A DNA stretch of 5,543 nt from Peptostreptococcaceae bacterium (lineage in GTDB: Bacteria; Bacillota_A; Clostridia; Peptostreptococcales; Acidaminobacteraceae): contig JABXKX010000078.1 in assembly GCA_013619035.1 (NCBI GenBank), positions 1 to 5,543 of the forward strand. The letters are read 5' to 3'. The notes below the pieces were generated by a model. It saw nothing but the letters and a program-made list of their open reading frames with translations. It did no database searches and was not told the DNA's origin. Both the position numbers and the translations under genes were made by a program. Position 1 is the stretch's first letter; each line of letters begins with the position of its first letter. Positions 1-5,543 of this stretch are shown piece by piece.

Positions 1-173
1 ACAGGATTTATGAAGTCGGATTTTCTAAAGAATATGGTGTTAGAAGTATCAAAAGGAGTATAACAAGATTGATAGAAAATCCTTTGTCGGAGTATTTACT
101 AATGAATAAACCAGTGATCCATTCTGAAATCAAAATTGTCTTTGATGCAGAAAATGGAATAAACATACAGTAA
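1..173 (+). CDS. clpC: ClpC-type AAA+ ATPase, C-terminal end only (partial)
   Basis: The gene runs in from the left edge; the last 56 complete codons are read in the frame starting at base 3 and end at TAA 171-173. The visible peptide has the pattern KEYGVRSIKR followed by LIENPLSEYLL. This matches the small C-terminal subdomain of the second AAA+ module of ClpC/ClpB proteins, usually seen as YGARPLRR then IEDPLSE. The arginine of YGVR (visible residue 14) corresponds to the sensor-2 arginine that contacts nucleotide. In the family, ClpC is a cytoplasmic hexameric unfoldase that feeds substrates to the ClpP protease. Its place directly upstream of radA is the usual Bacillota arrangement and supports ClpC over ClpB or ClpE. 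The GVRSI version is slightly divergent from GARPL but keeps the key arginine. The Walker motifs and N-domain lie outside the window, so the paralogue call rests on this tail plus context. Confidence 0.88.
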   Translation, partial: RIYEVGFSKEYGVRSIKRSITRLIENPLSEYLLMNKPVIHSEIKIVFDAENGINIQ

Positions 174-194
174 ACGTGTTAGAAAGGTCAAAAA

Positions 195-1547
195 ATGGGT
201 AAAAATAAGATGAGGTATGTATGCCAAGAATGTGGTTACAACTCTAATAAGTGGTTAGGGAAGTGCCCAACTTGTAATGAGTGGAATACTTTTGTTGAAG
301 AATTTATAGACAAAGTAGTTGTCACAAAAAGTATTGGCATCAGTACCAATAAAAAACCTGTACCGCTTTCTGAAGTCGTTATTGATGATGAAGAGAGATA
401 CAAAACTAAGATACGTGAATTTGATAATGTGCTTGGTGGTGGCATTGTTAAAGGATCATTAGTTTTGGTTGGAGGTGATCCAGGTATAGGAAAATCAACT
501 CTTCTTTTACAAGTGGCAGATGCAGTTTCTTTAAGCCATTTGAAGGTACTCTATGTATCTGGTGAAGAATCTTTGAAACAAACGAAGTTGAGAGCTGATC
601 GATTGAATATTAAAAGTGATAAGATTCTTTTGGTATCAGAAAACAATCTTGACTTTATTGTTAAATATGTAGAAGAATATAAACCAGATGTTTTAATTGT
701 AGATTCTATTCAAACTGTTTACAATCCTAATGTTTCTTCATCTCCTGGAAGTGTCTCACAAGTTAGAGAAGCGACAGCTACCTTAATGAGAATTTCAAAG
801 GTTGATTCCGTAGCAACATTTATTGTTGGCCACGTCACAAAGAGTGGTGCTATTGCTGGACCAAAGGTCCTTGAGCATATGGTGGATACAGTTTTATACT
901 TTGAAGGTGATAAGAATCACACCTTTAGAATTTTAAGAGGCGTTAAAAATAGATTTGGTTCAACCAACGAGATTGGTATTTTTGAGATGAGTTTAAAAGG
1001 TCTTCAAGAAGTTAAGAACCCGTCTGAAATATTTTTGAGCAACAGACCTGAATCTGCTCCAGGTTCTGTCGTGGTTGCTGGTATGGAAGGCACAAGACCT
1101 GTTTTGGTTGAGATTCAAGCATTGGTATCCAATTCAAGTTTTGGAACACCTAGACGAATGTCAGTAGGTGTTGACCATAACAAAGTGGTTATGATTATGG
1201 CGATTTTAGAAAAAAAATTAGGTATTCAAATTCAAGGGTGTGATGCCTATTTAAATGTTGTGGGTGGTATGCAGCTATCAGAACCTGCAATTGATTTAGC
1301 CGTGGTTGTAGCAATATTATCAAGCTTTAGAGATAAAGTCCTTGAAGAAGGCGTTGTTATCTTTGGAGAAGTAGGTTTAACTGGAGAAGTAAGAGCTGTA
1401 TCTCATGTAGAACAGCGAATCAATGAAGCTATTAAATTAGGCTTTAAAAAATGTATTATTCCAAAAGGAAATATAGAACAAGCGGTATCTGGTATAAAAA
1501 TTATAGCAGTAGAAAATGTTGAAGAGATGTTACAGTATATATTTTAG
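195..1547 (+). CDS. radA: DNA repair/recombination ATPase RadA (Sms)
   Basis: RadA is a RecA-like, DnaB-like hexameric ATPase that drives branch migration of recombination intermediates and helps in repair and natural transformation. Domains in order: a four-cysteine zinc finger (C10-x2-C13, C24-x2-C27); a RecA-type ATPase core with Walker A GDPGIGKST (K100, S101) and Walker B VLIVD ending at D170; the RadA signature KNRFG at 251-255; and a Lon-protease-like C-terminal domain from about 285 to 450. In the Lon-like part the segment SEPAID (362-367) aligns with the catalytic GPSAG region of Lon but has alanine where Lon has its serine, as expected for the non-proteolytic RadA family. The 450 residues are close to the usual length of about 455, so it looks complete. 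The start is supported by AGAAAGG at 181-187, seven bases upstream, and by the family-typical N-terminus just before the first cysteine pair. It lies 21 bases after clpC and 11 before disA, consistent with cotranscription. Confidence 0.97.
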   Translation: MGKNKMRYVCQECGYNSNKWLGKCPTCNEWNTFVEEFIDKVVVTKSIGISTNKKPVPLSEVVIDDEERYKTKIREFDNVLGGGIVKGSLVLVGGDPGIGKSTLLLQVADAVSLSHLKVLYVSGEESLKQTKLRADRLNIKSDKILLVSENNLDFIVKYVEEYKPDVLIVDSIQTVYNPNVSSSPGSVSQVREATATLMRISKVDSVATFIVGHVTKSGAIAGPKVLEHMVDTVLYFEGDKNHTFRILRGVKNRFGSTNEIGIFEMSLKGLQEVKNPSEIFLSNRPESAPGSVVVAGMEGTRPVLVEIQALVSNSSFGTPRRMSVGVDHNKVVMIMAILEKKLGIQIQGCDAYLNVVGGMQLSEPAIDLAVVVAILSSFRDKVLEEGVVIFGEVGLTGEVRAVSHVEQRINEAIKLGFKKCIIPKGNIEQAVSGIKIIAVENVEEMLQYIF

Positions 1548-1548
1548 T

Positions 1549-1553
1549 GAGGT
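1549..1553 (+). promoter_or_regulatory. Ribosome binding site of disA (decides the start)
   Basis: GAGGT lies five bases before the ATG at 1559 and 14 bases before the in-frame ATG at 1568. The spacing favours 1559 as the start codon and adds three residues (MIY) to the protein. It begins two bases after the radA stop, so ribosomes ending radA could reinitiate here. Confidence 0.6.
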
Positions 1554-1558
1554 AACGG

Positions 1559-2605
1559 ATGATTTACATGCAAGATCGCGAATACGAGAAATTCAAAGAT
1601 GTTTTAAGACGGTTATCACCAGGCACAGCTCTAAGAGAAGGTCTTGAGAATGTGTTGGCTGCAAAAACGGGTGCATTAATTGTATTTGGCGATACTGAAG
1701 ATGTAAAGAAGATGTCAGATGGAGGATTCTTTATCAATGAAGAGTTTTTACCAGCTAAACTATATGAATTAGCAAAAATGGATGGAGCCATTATTTTAAG
1801 CGAAAATGGGAAACGTATTTTATATGCGAATACCCATTTAAATCCAAACTCCAGTATAGAAACCAGCGAGACTGGTATCAGACACCGTACAGCAGAAAGA
1901 GTTGCAAAACAAACAGAACTCTTGGTAATATCCATATCACAAAGAAGAGATTTAATTACTCTCTATAAAGAGTCAGGTAAATACATCTTGCCTGATGTAG
2001 AACAATTAATCAGTAAAGCAAATCAGGGTATTCAAACAATAGAAAAATATCGTATGGCATTTGAAGATAGTATTGTGATGCTGAATGGATTGGAGTTAGA
2101 GGATTTAGTTTCTCTAAACGATGTCTGCATAGCAATACAACAAGGTGAAATGCTTGCAAAAATGGGAAGAGAAGTTAACCGTTACATTACTGAACTCGGT
2201 AATGAAGGTGATATTATCAGTTCGCATTTAGATCAACTCATTGGTGATTTAGATGAAGAGCTGAAGAATATCGTAAAAGACTATTCTTTTACATCGGTAA
2301 ATGATTTTGATGAAAATTATTTTATTGATTTAACAGAAATTTCTAAACGTTTAGGATACTACTCAGAAGTGGATGTATTAGATGCCCCAGTGTTTACAAA
2401 AGGGTATCGTTTACTATCAAAAATCAAAAGAATTCCTGATTATGTAATTGACAATGTAATAGAACATTTTGAAGATTTTCATTCTATATTACATGCAGAT
2501 ATGGACCAGTTAGACGAGGTGGAAGGTGTAGGAGCAGTTAGAGCGAGGAATATTATCGAAGGTATCCGGCGGATACGCGAGCTCTACTCATTTGAGAGAA
2601 AATAG
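1559..2605 (+). CDS. disA: DNA integrity scanning protein DisA, diadenylate cyclase
   Basis: DisA condenses two ATP into cyclic di-AMP and scans DNA; branched structures such as Holliday junctions suppress its cyclase activity, so it reports DNA damage through the nucleotide level. The N-terminal DAC domain (about 1-145) carries the two diagnostic motifs, DGA at 75-77 within MDGAIILS, and RHRTAER at 108-114, both intact, so the enzyme should be active. A helical linker follows (about 146-285). The C-terminal helix-hairpin-helix DNA-binding region is at about 290-340, including the VEGVGAVRA hairpin at 321-329. The 348-residue length fits the octameric DisA type and excludes the membrane cyclase CdaA. 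It sits 11 bases after radA and 8 before carD. The radA-disA pairing is widespread, and RadA has been reported to bind DisA and limit c-di-AMP synthesis. The start at 1559 is favoured by ribosome-site spacing; 1568 is the alternative. Confidence 0.97.
   Translation: MIYMQDREYEKFKDVLRRLSPGTALREGLENVLAAKTGALIVFGDTEDVKKMSDGGFFINEEFLPAKLYELAKMDGAIILSENGKRILYANTHLNPNSSIETSETGIRHRTAERVAKQTELLVISISQRRDLITLYKESGKYILPDVEQLISKANQGIQTIEKYRMAFEDSIVMLNGLELEDLVSLNDVCIAIQQGEMLAKMGREVNRYITELGNEGDIISSHLDQLIGDLDEELKNIVKDYSFTSVNDFDENYFIDLTEISKRLGYYSEVDVLDAPVFTKGYRLLSKIKRIPDYVIDNVIEHFEDFHSILHADMDQLDEVEGVGAVRARNIIEGIRRIRELYSFERK
2562..2576 (+). other. Short perfect hairpin inside the 3' end of disA
   Basis: GTATCC (2562-2567), loop GGC, GGATAC (2571-2576) form a 6-bp perfect inverted repeat. 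It falls in codons for Gly-Ile-Arg-Arg-Ile-Arg, using CGG, CGG and CGC, which are GC-rich for this AT-rich sequence. It lies about 28 bases before the carD ribosome binding site. No run of T follows, so it is not an intrinsic terminator. Function, if any, is unknown; it may be a coincidence of coding sequence. Confidence 0.3.
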
Positions 2606-2610
2606 GAGGA
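2604..2610 (+). promoter_or_regulatory. Strong ribosome binding site of carD overlapping the disA stop
   Basis: AGGAGGA is a near-perfect match to the anti-Shine-Dalgarno sequence. Its first two bases are the last two of the disA TAG stop, and three bases separate it from the ATG at 2614. The overlap suggests translational coupling of carD to disA; the strength of the site suggests that CarD is made at a higher level than DisA from the same transcript. Confidence 0.7.
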
Positions 2611-2613
2611 AAT

Positions 2614-3057
2614 ATGTTTAAATGTGGCGATAAAATTTTGTATCCAATGCATGGAGCAGGTGTCGTTGAAGATATTGAAGAAAAAAGTGTCCTTGGGGAA
2701 AAACAAAAGTATTATGTTGTTGATTTACCAACAAAGAATATGAAAGTGATGATTCCTGTCAATAGAAGTGATAGCTTACATCTTCGTGAAATAATCGATT
2801 CAAAGATGGTTCCAGATGTTTTTAATGTGTTTACAAAAGACTATATAGATGAAGGACTCAATTGGAACAAACGCTACAAGATGAACTTAGAAAAAGTAAA
2901 AAGTGGCGATATATATGAACTGGCTAATGTTATAAATGATTTGATGCAAAGAGATTCATTAAAAGGACTCTCTACTGGAGAAAGAAAAATGTTGAATGAC
3001 TCAAAACATTTATTTGTATCAGAAGTTGTACTTTCTACGGGAAAATGTAAAATTTAA
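2614..3057 (+). CDS. carD: CarD/CdnL-family RNA polymerase-binding transcription regulator
   Basis: CarD/CdnL proteins bind the beta subunit of RNA polymerase and act at the upstream edge of the transcription bubble, altering open-complex stability at many promoters, including rRNA promoters in actinobacteria. The N-terminal Tudor-like RNA polymerase-interaction domain is at about 1-65 (GDKILYPMHGAGVVEDIEE, then YYVVDLP and MKVMIPV). The helical C-terminal domain follows, with NWNKRYKMN at 83-91; W84 matches the conserved tryptophan that wedges at the -10 region in studied CarD proteins. The tail GLSTGERKML and LFVSEV is typical of the family. The 147 residues are somewhat shorter than mycobacterial CarD (about 160) but complete. 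It lacks the helicase domains of Mfd/TRCF, which share the N-terminal fold. It begins 8 bases after disA and ends with tandem stops TAATAA, followed by a terminator. Position after disA is common in Clostridia. No evidence here tells whether it activates or represses. Confidence 0.93.
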   Translation: MFKCGDKILYPMHGAGVVEDIEEKSVLGEKQKYYVVDLPTKNMKVMIPVNRSDSLHLREIIDSKMVPDVFNVFTKDYIDEGLNWNKRYKMNLEKVKSGDIYELANVINDLMQRDSLKGLSTGERKMLNDSKHLFVSEVVLSTGKCKI

Positions 3058-3072
3058 TAAAAACGTATTTTT

Positions 3073-3100
3073 AAATCAAGAGAAATCTTGATTTTTTTTT
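3073..3100 (+). terminator. Rho-independent terminator after carD
   Basis: AAATCAAGA (3073-3081) pairs perfectly with TCTTGATTT (3086-3094) around a GAAA tetraloop, and nine T residues run from 3092 to 3100. The stem is 9 bp but has only two G-C pairs; the GNRA-type loop and long T tract compensate. It starts 16 bases after the carD stop and is the likely end of the clpC/radA-disA-carD transcript. Some read-through into the next gene is possible given the weak stem. Confidence 0.85.
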
Positions 3101-3169
3101 GGGTTAAAATAACGAAAGTTTAAAACCTTATTAAATAAATATAAAAAGCAGAATTCAGCTATAAATATA

Positions 3170-3181
3170 TGTTACTATAAA
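3170..3181 (+). promoter_or_regulatory. Candidate promoter -10 element for the PIN/TRAM-ispD-ispF group
   Basis: The 105 bases between the terminator and the PIN/TRAM start codon are very AT-rich. TG (3170-3171) followed by one base and TACTAT (3173-3178) resembles an extended -10 element; the overlapping TATAAA (3176-3181) is a five-of-six match to TATAAT. No convincing -35 hexamer lies at the right distance (TTCAGC at 3154-3159 is poor). A promoter is expected here because a terminator precedes a new gene group, but AT-rich sequence gives such matches by chance, and the exact site is uncertain. Confidence 0.35.
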
Positions 3182-3205
3182 CACAATAAAGAGAGGAGTG
3201 AACAA

Positions 3206-4309
3206 ATGTTAAAGAAACTTACTCGTGTATTATTAACTTTAGCTGGCGTTTCTACGGGAGCGGCACTGGCAAATAATATGACGAACGCAACGGGATTTAA
3301 TGTTACAAAGTGGTTTGATATTTCTTTGGGGGAAACATTAACGGAATTTATTTTTATCGTGTTATGTGGACTTATTCTAGGTGTTATTATTTTTTTATTA
3401 TCACCGTTATTAATTCGCCAAGGAGAAAAATTAGCGAGATATATTGAGAAGGAGATTACTAAGTTACCTGCAGAACAAGTATTGGTAGGCTTTATAGGTC
3501 TTATTTCAGGATTTTTAGTGGCTTTTGTAATCAGTGGTTTAACTAAGAATTTAATACAATTAGATATCATCAGCAATGCTATTGGTGTGGTGCTTTATTT
3601 GTTCTTAGGTTATTTAGGGGCAAGAGTTGCTTTATCTTCAAAATTAGATTTGTCTAGATTTTTAGAGAGTGTCAGCAAGTTATCCTTCTCTACAAATAAA
3701 CCATTTGGAGCAAAACCTAAAGTACTTGATACAAGTGTGATCATAGATGGTAGAATTCTAGATATTTGTAAAACAAAATTTATAGAGGGTAAGTTGATTG
3801 TACCTGAATTTGTTTTAAAAGAATTAAGACATATTGCAGATTCTTCTGATGCTTTAAAGAGAAAACGTGGTAGAAGAGGTTTGGATGTTTTAAAGAAATT
3901 ACAAACTGAAATTGATAATGAAGTAGTGATTGATAGCACAGATTTTAAAGATGTGGGTGAAGTGGATATTAAATTATTGAAACTGGCTCAAAAAATAGAT
4001 GGTATGGTAGCAACACATGATTATAATCTTAATAAAGTTGCAGCACTTCATGGTGTGGATGTATTAAATATCAACGAATTAGCAAATGCTGTGAAACCAA
4101 TTGTCTTACCAGGTGAAGAAATGACTGTGACAGTTGTAAAAGAAGGTAAAGAAAATAACCAAGGTCTTGCTTATTTAGATGATGGTACAATGATTGTTAT
4201 AGAAAATGGTAAAAATTTAATCGGCGAAACAATTGTGGTGATTGTTACAACAGCACTTCAAACAGCTGCTGGAAAGATGATCTTTGTTAAACCTAAAAAG
4301 GAGGCCTAA
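3206..4309 (+). CDS. yacL: YacL-type membrane protein with PIN nuclease and TRAM domains
   Basis: This is the conserved Bacillota membrane protein that joins an integral-membrane N-terminus to a cytoplasmic PIN ribonuclease-like domain and a TRAM RNA-binding domain. Hydrophobic segments lie at about 4-22, 44-66, 91-111 and 123-143, consistent with four membrane helices. The PIN domain (about 170-290) opens with [13 protein letters not shown] and keeps the acidic residues expected at its metal site: D175, E206, D254 and D272 (in ATHDYN). The TRAM domain occupies about 298-362 ([14 protein letters not shown] through GKMIFVKP). The 367 residues match the family. The start is supported by AGGAG at 3194-3198, seven bases upstream. 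The substrate is not established; RNA cleavage is inferred from the domains. It overlaps ispD by one base and is probably the first gene of its transcript. A basic patch (KRKRGRRG, 218-225) sits inside the PIN domain. The gene symbol follows the B. subtilis member. Confidence 0.92.
   Translation: MLKKLTRVLLTLAGVSTGAALANNMTNATGFNVTKWFDISLGETLTEFIFIVLCGLILGVIIFLLSPLLIRQGEKLARYIEKEITKLPAEQVLVGFIGLISGFLVAFVISGLTKNLIQLDIISNAIGVVLYLFLGYLGARVALSSKLDLSRFLESVSKLSFSTNKPFGAKPKVLDTSVIIDGRILDICKTKFIEGKLIVPEFVLKELRHIADSSDALKRKRGRRGLDVLKKLQTEIDNEVVIDSTDFKDVGEVDIKLLKLAQKIDGMVATHDYNLNKVAALHGVDVLNINELANAVKPIVLPGEEMTVTVVKEGKENNQGLAYLDDGTMIVIENGKNLIGETIVVIVTTALQTAAGKMIFVKPKKEA
4298..4304 (+). promoter_or_regulatory. 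Ribosome binding site of ispD inside the yacL 3' end
   Basis: AAGGAGG lies within the last codons of the upstream gene (Lys-Lys-Glu-Ala), four bases before the ispD ATG. Stop and start overlap as TAATG (4307-4311), so terminating ribosomes are well placed to start ispD. Confidence 0.75.
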
Positions 4310-4977
4310 TGGTTTCTGTTATTATTGCAGCAGCTGGATCTGGAACACGGATGAAAAGTTCTGTAAAAAAACAATTTATCTCGTTATTAGATATTCCAGT
4401 TCTGATAAGAACATTAAAACAGTTTGATTTAGAAGAAATTAATGAAATAATTATTGTAACCAATAAAGAAGACATTGATTCTGTTAAAAATATGATAGAT
4501 CTATATGGCGTTAACAAAGTGAAATATATTATTCCAGGTGGTCAGAACAGACAAGATTCCATCTATAATGGTTTGAAAATAGCAAACGGTGATGTTGTCA
4601 TGATTCATGATGCTGCCAGACCATTTGTCGATCAAGATATTATATTGAGAAATATTGAAGCTGTATCTGATCATGTGGGCGTTGTCACTTGTGTACCATG
4701 TAAAGATACCATAAAAGTTGTGAAAGATCAGTTTGTAAAAGAGACTTTAGATCGTTCAGAGCTTATGAATATTCAAACACCTCAGACATTTATAACTCAA
4801 CAAATAAAAGAAGCTTATGATCATATTATGACTCATAAGATAAGTGTAACGGATGATGCATCTGTTGCAGAAATATATGGTATGGCTGTAAAAACTGTGA
4901 TGGGTTCATATCAAAATATCAAGCTCACTACTCCAGAAGACCTCTGGATGGGTGAAGCTATTCTAAAGCGAGGTTAA
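4309..4977 (+). CDS. ispD: 2-C-methyl-D-erythritol 4-phosphate cytidylyltransferase (IspD)
   Basis: IspD transfers CMP from CTP to methylerythritol 4-phosphate in the third step of the MEP isoprenoid pathway, in the cytoplasm. The nucleotidyltransferase signature AAAGSGTRM is at 7-15, with R14 and K21 (in KKQF) matching the catalytic Arg/Lys pair of E. coli IspD. The CTP-site motif [14 protein letters not shown] is at 76-89 and IHDAARPFV at 99-107. The substrate-binding segment [15 protein letters not shown] is at 147-161 (R149). TDDAS is at 181-185, and [10 protein letters not shown] at 203-212 contains K205. All expected catalytic residues are present and 222 residues is near the family norm of about 230. 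A protein of the ribitol-5-phosphate cytidylyltransferase group (TarI) would look similar, but the adjacent ispF makes IspD the firm choice. The gene overlaps the PIN/TRAM stop by one base and is followed after one base by ispF. Confidence 0.96.
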   Translation: MVSVIIAAAGSGTRMKSSVKKQFISLLDIPVLIRTLKQFDLEEINEIIIVTNKEDIDSVKNMIDLYGVNKVKYIIPGGQNRQDSIYNGLKIANGDVVMIHDAARPFVDQDIILRNIEAVSDHVGVVTCVPCKDTIKVVKDQFVKETLDRSELMNIQTPQTFITQQIKEAYDHIMTHKISVTDDASVAEIYGMAVKTVMGSYQNIKLTTPEDLWMGEAILKRG

Positions 4978-4978
4978 C

Positions 4979-5455
4979 ATGAGAATTGGAATAGGTTATG
5001 ATGTCCATAAATTAGTATTAGATAGACCTCTTATTTTAGGTGGTGTTGATATACCATATGAACTAGGACTATTAGGTCACTCGGATGCAGATGTGCTTGT
5101 ACATGCGGTAATGGATGCGTTATTGGGTGCAGCAGGGCTTGGTGATATTGGGAAACATTTTCCAGATACTGATCCAAAATACAAAGGCATCTCAAGTATG
5201 ATTTTACTAAAATATGTCGGTGAGTCTATTAAAGATGCAGGTTATATGGTTTCTAATATTGATTCAGTAATCATTTGTCAAAAACCGAAGTTAAAAGATT
5301 TTATTCCTGAGATGGTCATTAATATTTCAAAAGTGTTAAAGATTGATGGTCATCAAGTTAATGTTAAAGCGACAACAACTGAGAAACTAGGCTTTGCAGG
5401 AAGAGGTGAAGGTATTGCTTCTGAAGCGGTTGCATTACTAACCAAACTTGACTAG
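4979..5455 (+). CDS. ispF: 2-C-methyl-D-erythritol 2,4-cyclodiphosphate synthase (IspF)
   Basis: IspF cyclises CDP-methylerythritol 2-phosphate to methylerythritol 2,4-cyclodiphosphate with release of CMP, in the MEP pathway two steps after IspD. It works as a homotrimer with a metal site at each subunit interface. The sequence starts with [13 protein letters not shown]8 and H10 are metal ligands, as is H42 in the [19 protein letters not shown] block (33-51). FPDTDP is at 61-66, and [18 protein letters not shown] at 130-147 forms the cytidine-binding part. The 158 residues are the normal family length. The ATG lies one base after the ispD stop; its ribosome site GAGGT (4970-4974) is inside the ispD end, so the two are probably translationally coupled. 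The last two codons (Leu-Asp) and the TAG stop belong to the first unit of the 22-bp repeat array that continues downstream. The enzyme core is unaffected because the repeat begins after the conserved fold. Confidence 0.97.
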   Translation: MRIGIGYDVHKLVLDRPLILGGVDIPYELGLLGHSDADVLVHAVMDALLGAAGLGDIGKHFPDTDPKYKGISSMILLKYVGESIKDAGYMVSNIDSVIICQKPKLKDFIPEMVINISKVLKIDGHQVNVKATTTEKLGFAGRGEGIASEAVALLTKLD

Positions 5456-5543
5456 AGATATCAAGGAACTTGACTGGATATATCAAGGAACTTGACTGGA
5501 TATATCAAGGAACTTGACTGGATATATCAAGGAACTTGACATA
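5447..5543 (+). repeat. 22-bp tandem repeat array, four full units plus the start of a fifth
   Basis: Unit boundaries are 5447-5468, 5469-5490, 5491-5512 and 5513-5534, with a 9-base partial at 5535-5543. The unit begins CTTGACTGG and ends ATCAAGGAA. Units 2-4 are identical; unit 1 differs at its positions 8 (A for G) and 11 (G for T). The partial fifth copy matches for six bases (CTTGAC) and then reads ATA, so the array may end there, although the window stops too soon to be sure. The 22-base period is not a multiple of three and brings a TGA into every + frame, so the array does not code for a repeat peptide. Each junction makes the dyad TCAAG-GAA-CTTGA (5461-5473, 5483-5495, 5505-5517, 5527-5539). 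There are no unique spacers, so it is not a CRISPR array. Function is unknown; it could be a simple variable-number tandem repeat, a protein-binding array or an RNA structure in the ispF 3' untranslated region. Confidence 0.95.

Noticed and set aside
1851..1880. Inverted repeat ACCAG/CTGGT inside disA
   Set aside because: Only 5 bp with a 5-base loop in coding sequence and no associated signal; expected by chance.
1564..1935. Open reading frame of 123 codons on the - strand inside disA, and similar ones inside radA, yacL and ispD
   Set aside because: Each is antisense to a gene with clear family motifs, has no recognisable domain and no good ribosome site, and is a by-product of codon bias.
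1568..2605. disA starting at the second in-frame ATG (1568)
   Set aside because: The ribosome site would be 14 bases away, against 5 for the ATG at 1559; the conserved domain is unaffected either way.
5447..5534. Array of promoters (TTGACT as -35 with TATAT as -10)
   Set aside because: The nearest -10-like hexamers lie 23-25 bases after each TTGACT, too far for a sigma-A promoter, and those within the same unit are too close.
5447..5543. Short CRISPR array
   Set aside because: The 22-bp units follow each other directly with no unique spacers, and no cas gene is visible.
5456..5543. Repeat-encoded small peptide or extension of IspF
   Set aside because: The 22-base period shifts frame in each unit and puts TGA in all three forward frames; the reverse strand also carries TGA in every unit. 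IspF already has normal length at its TAG.
5456..5543. T-box or other riboswitch before a following synthetase gene, or a Rho-independent terminator for ispF
   Set aside because: No T-box core, no stable GC-rich stem and no T run are present; the space is filled by the repeat. Such elements could lie beyond the window.

Overview
The window is AT-rich and densely packed, with every gene on the + strand. It carries a housekeeping cluster typical of low-GC Bacillota. The order clpC (3' end) - radA - disA - carD - yacL-type PIN/TRAM gene - ispD - ispF, and in particular a CarD/CdnL gene between disA and the PIN/TRAM gene, suggests a member of the Clostridia. Genus cannot be read from the sequence. 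All seven genes are recognised from family motifs, and none looks broken or horizontally acquired.

Layout: 1-173 is the end of ClpC, a protein-quality-control ATPase. radA (195-1547) and disA (1559-2605) encode a recombination/branch-migration ATPase and a DNA-scanning diadenylate cyclase. carD (2614-3057) encodes an RNA-polymerase-binding regulator. These genes are 8-21 bases apart and probably share a transcript, which a Rho-independent terminator at 3073-3100 ends. An AT-rich gap of 148 bases (3058-3205) holds that terminator and a weak promoter candidate. A second tight group follows: the membrane PIN/TRAM protein (3206-4309), ispD (4309-4977, overlapping by one base) and ispF (4979-5455, one base after ispD).

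Functionally, the first half groups genome integrity and stress signalling: ClpC proteolysis, RadA repair, DisA c-di-AMP synthesis and CarD control of transcription initiation. The second half couples a membrane-anchored putative nuclease to two enzymes of the MEP isoprenoid pathway, IspD and IspF.

The only part not explained by conserved genes is the right edge. From 5447 to the window end there is a 22-bp tandem repeat: four complete units, three of them identical, plus the start of a fifth. The first unit overlaps the last two codons and stop of ispF. Each unit junction forms a short dyad (TCAAG-GAA-CTTGA), so the array is self-complementary as DNA or RNA. The array's end, and whatever gene follows, lie outside the window. 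No wholly new system can be supported here; this repeat is the feature most worth a second look.
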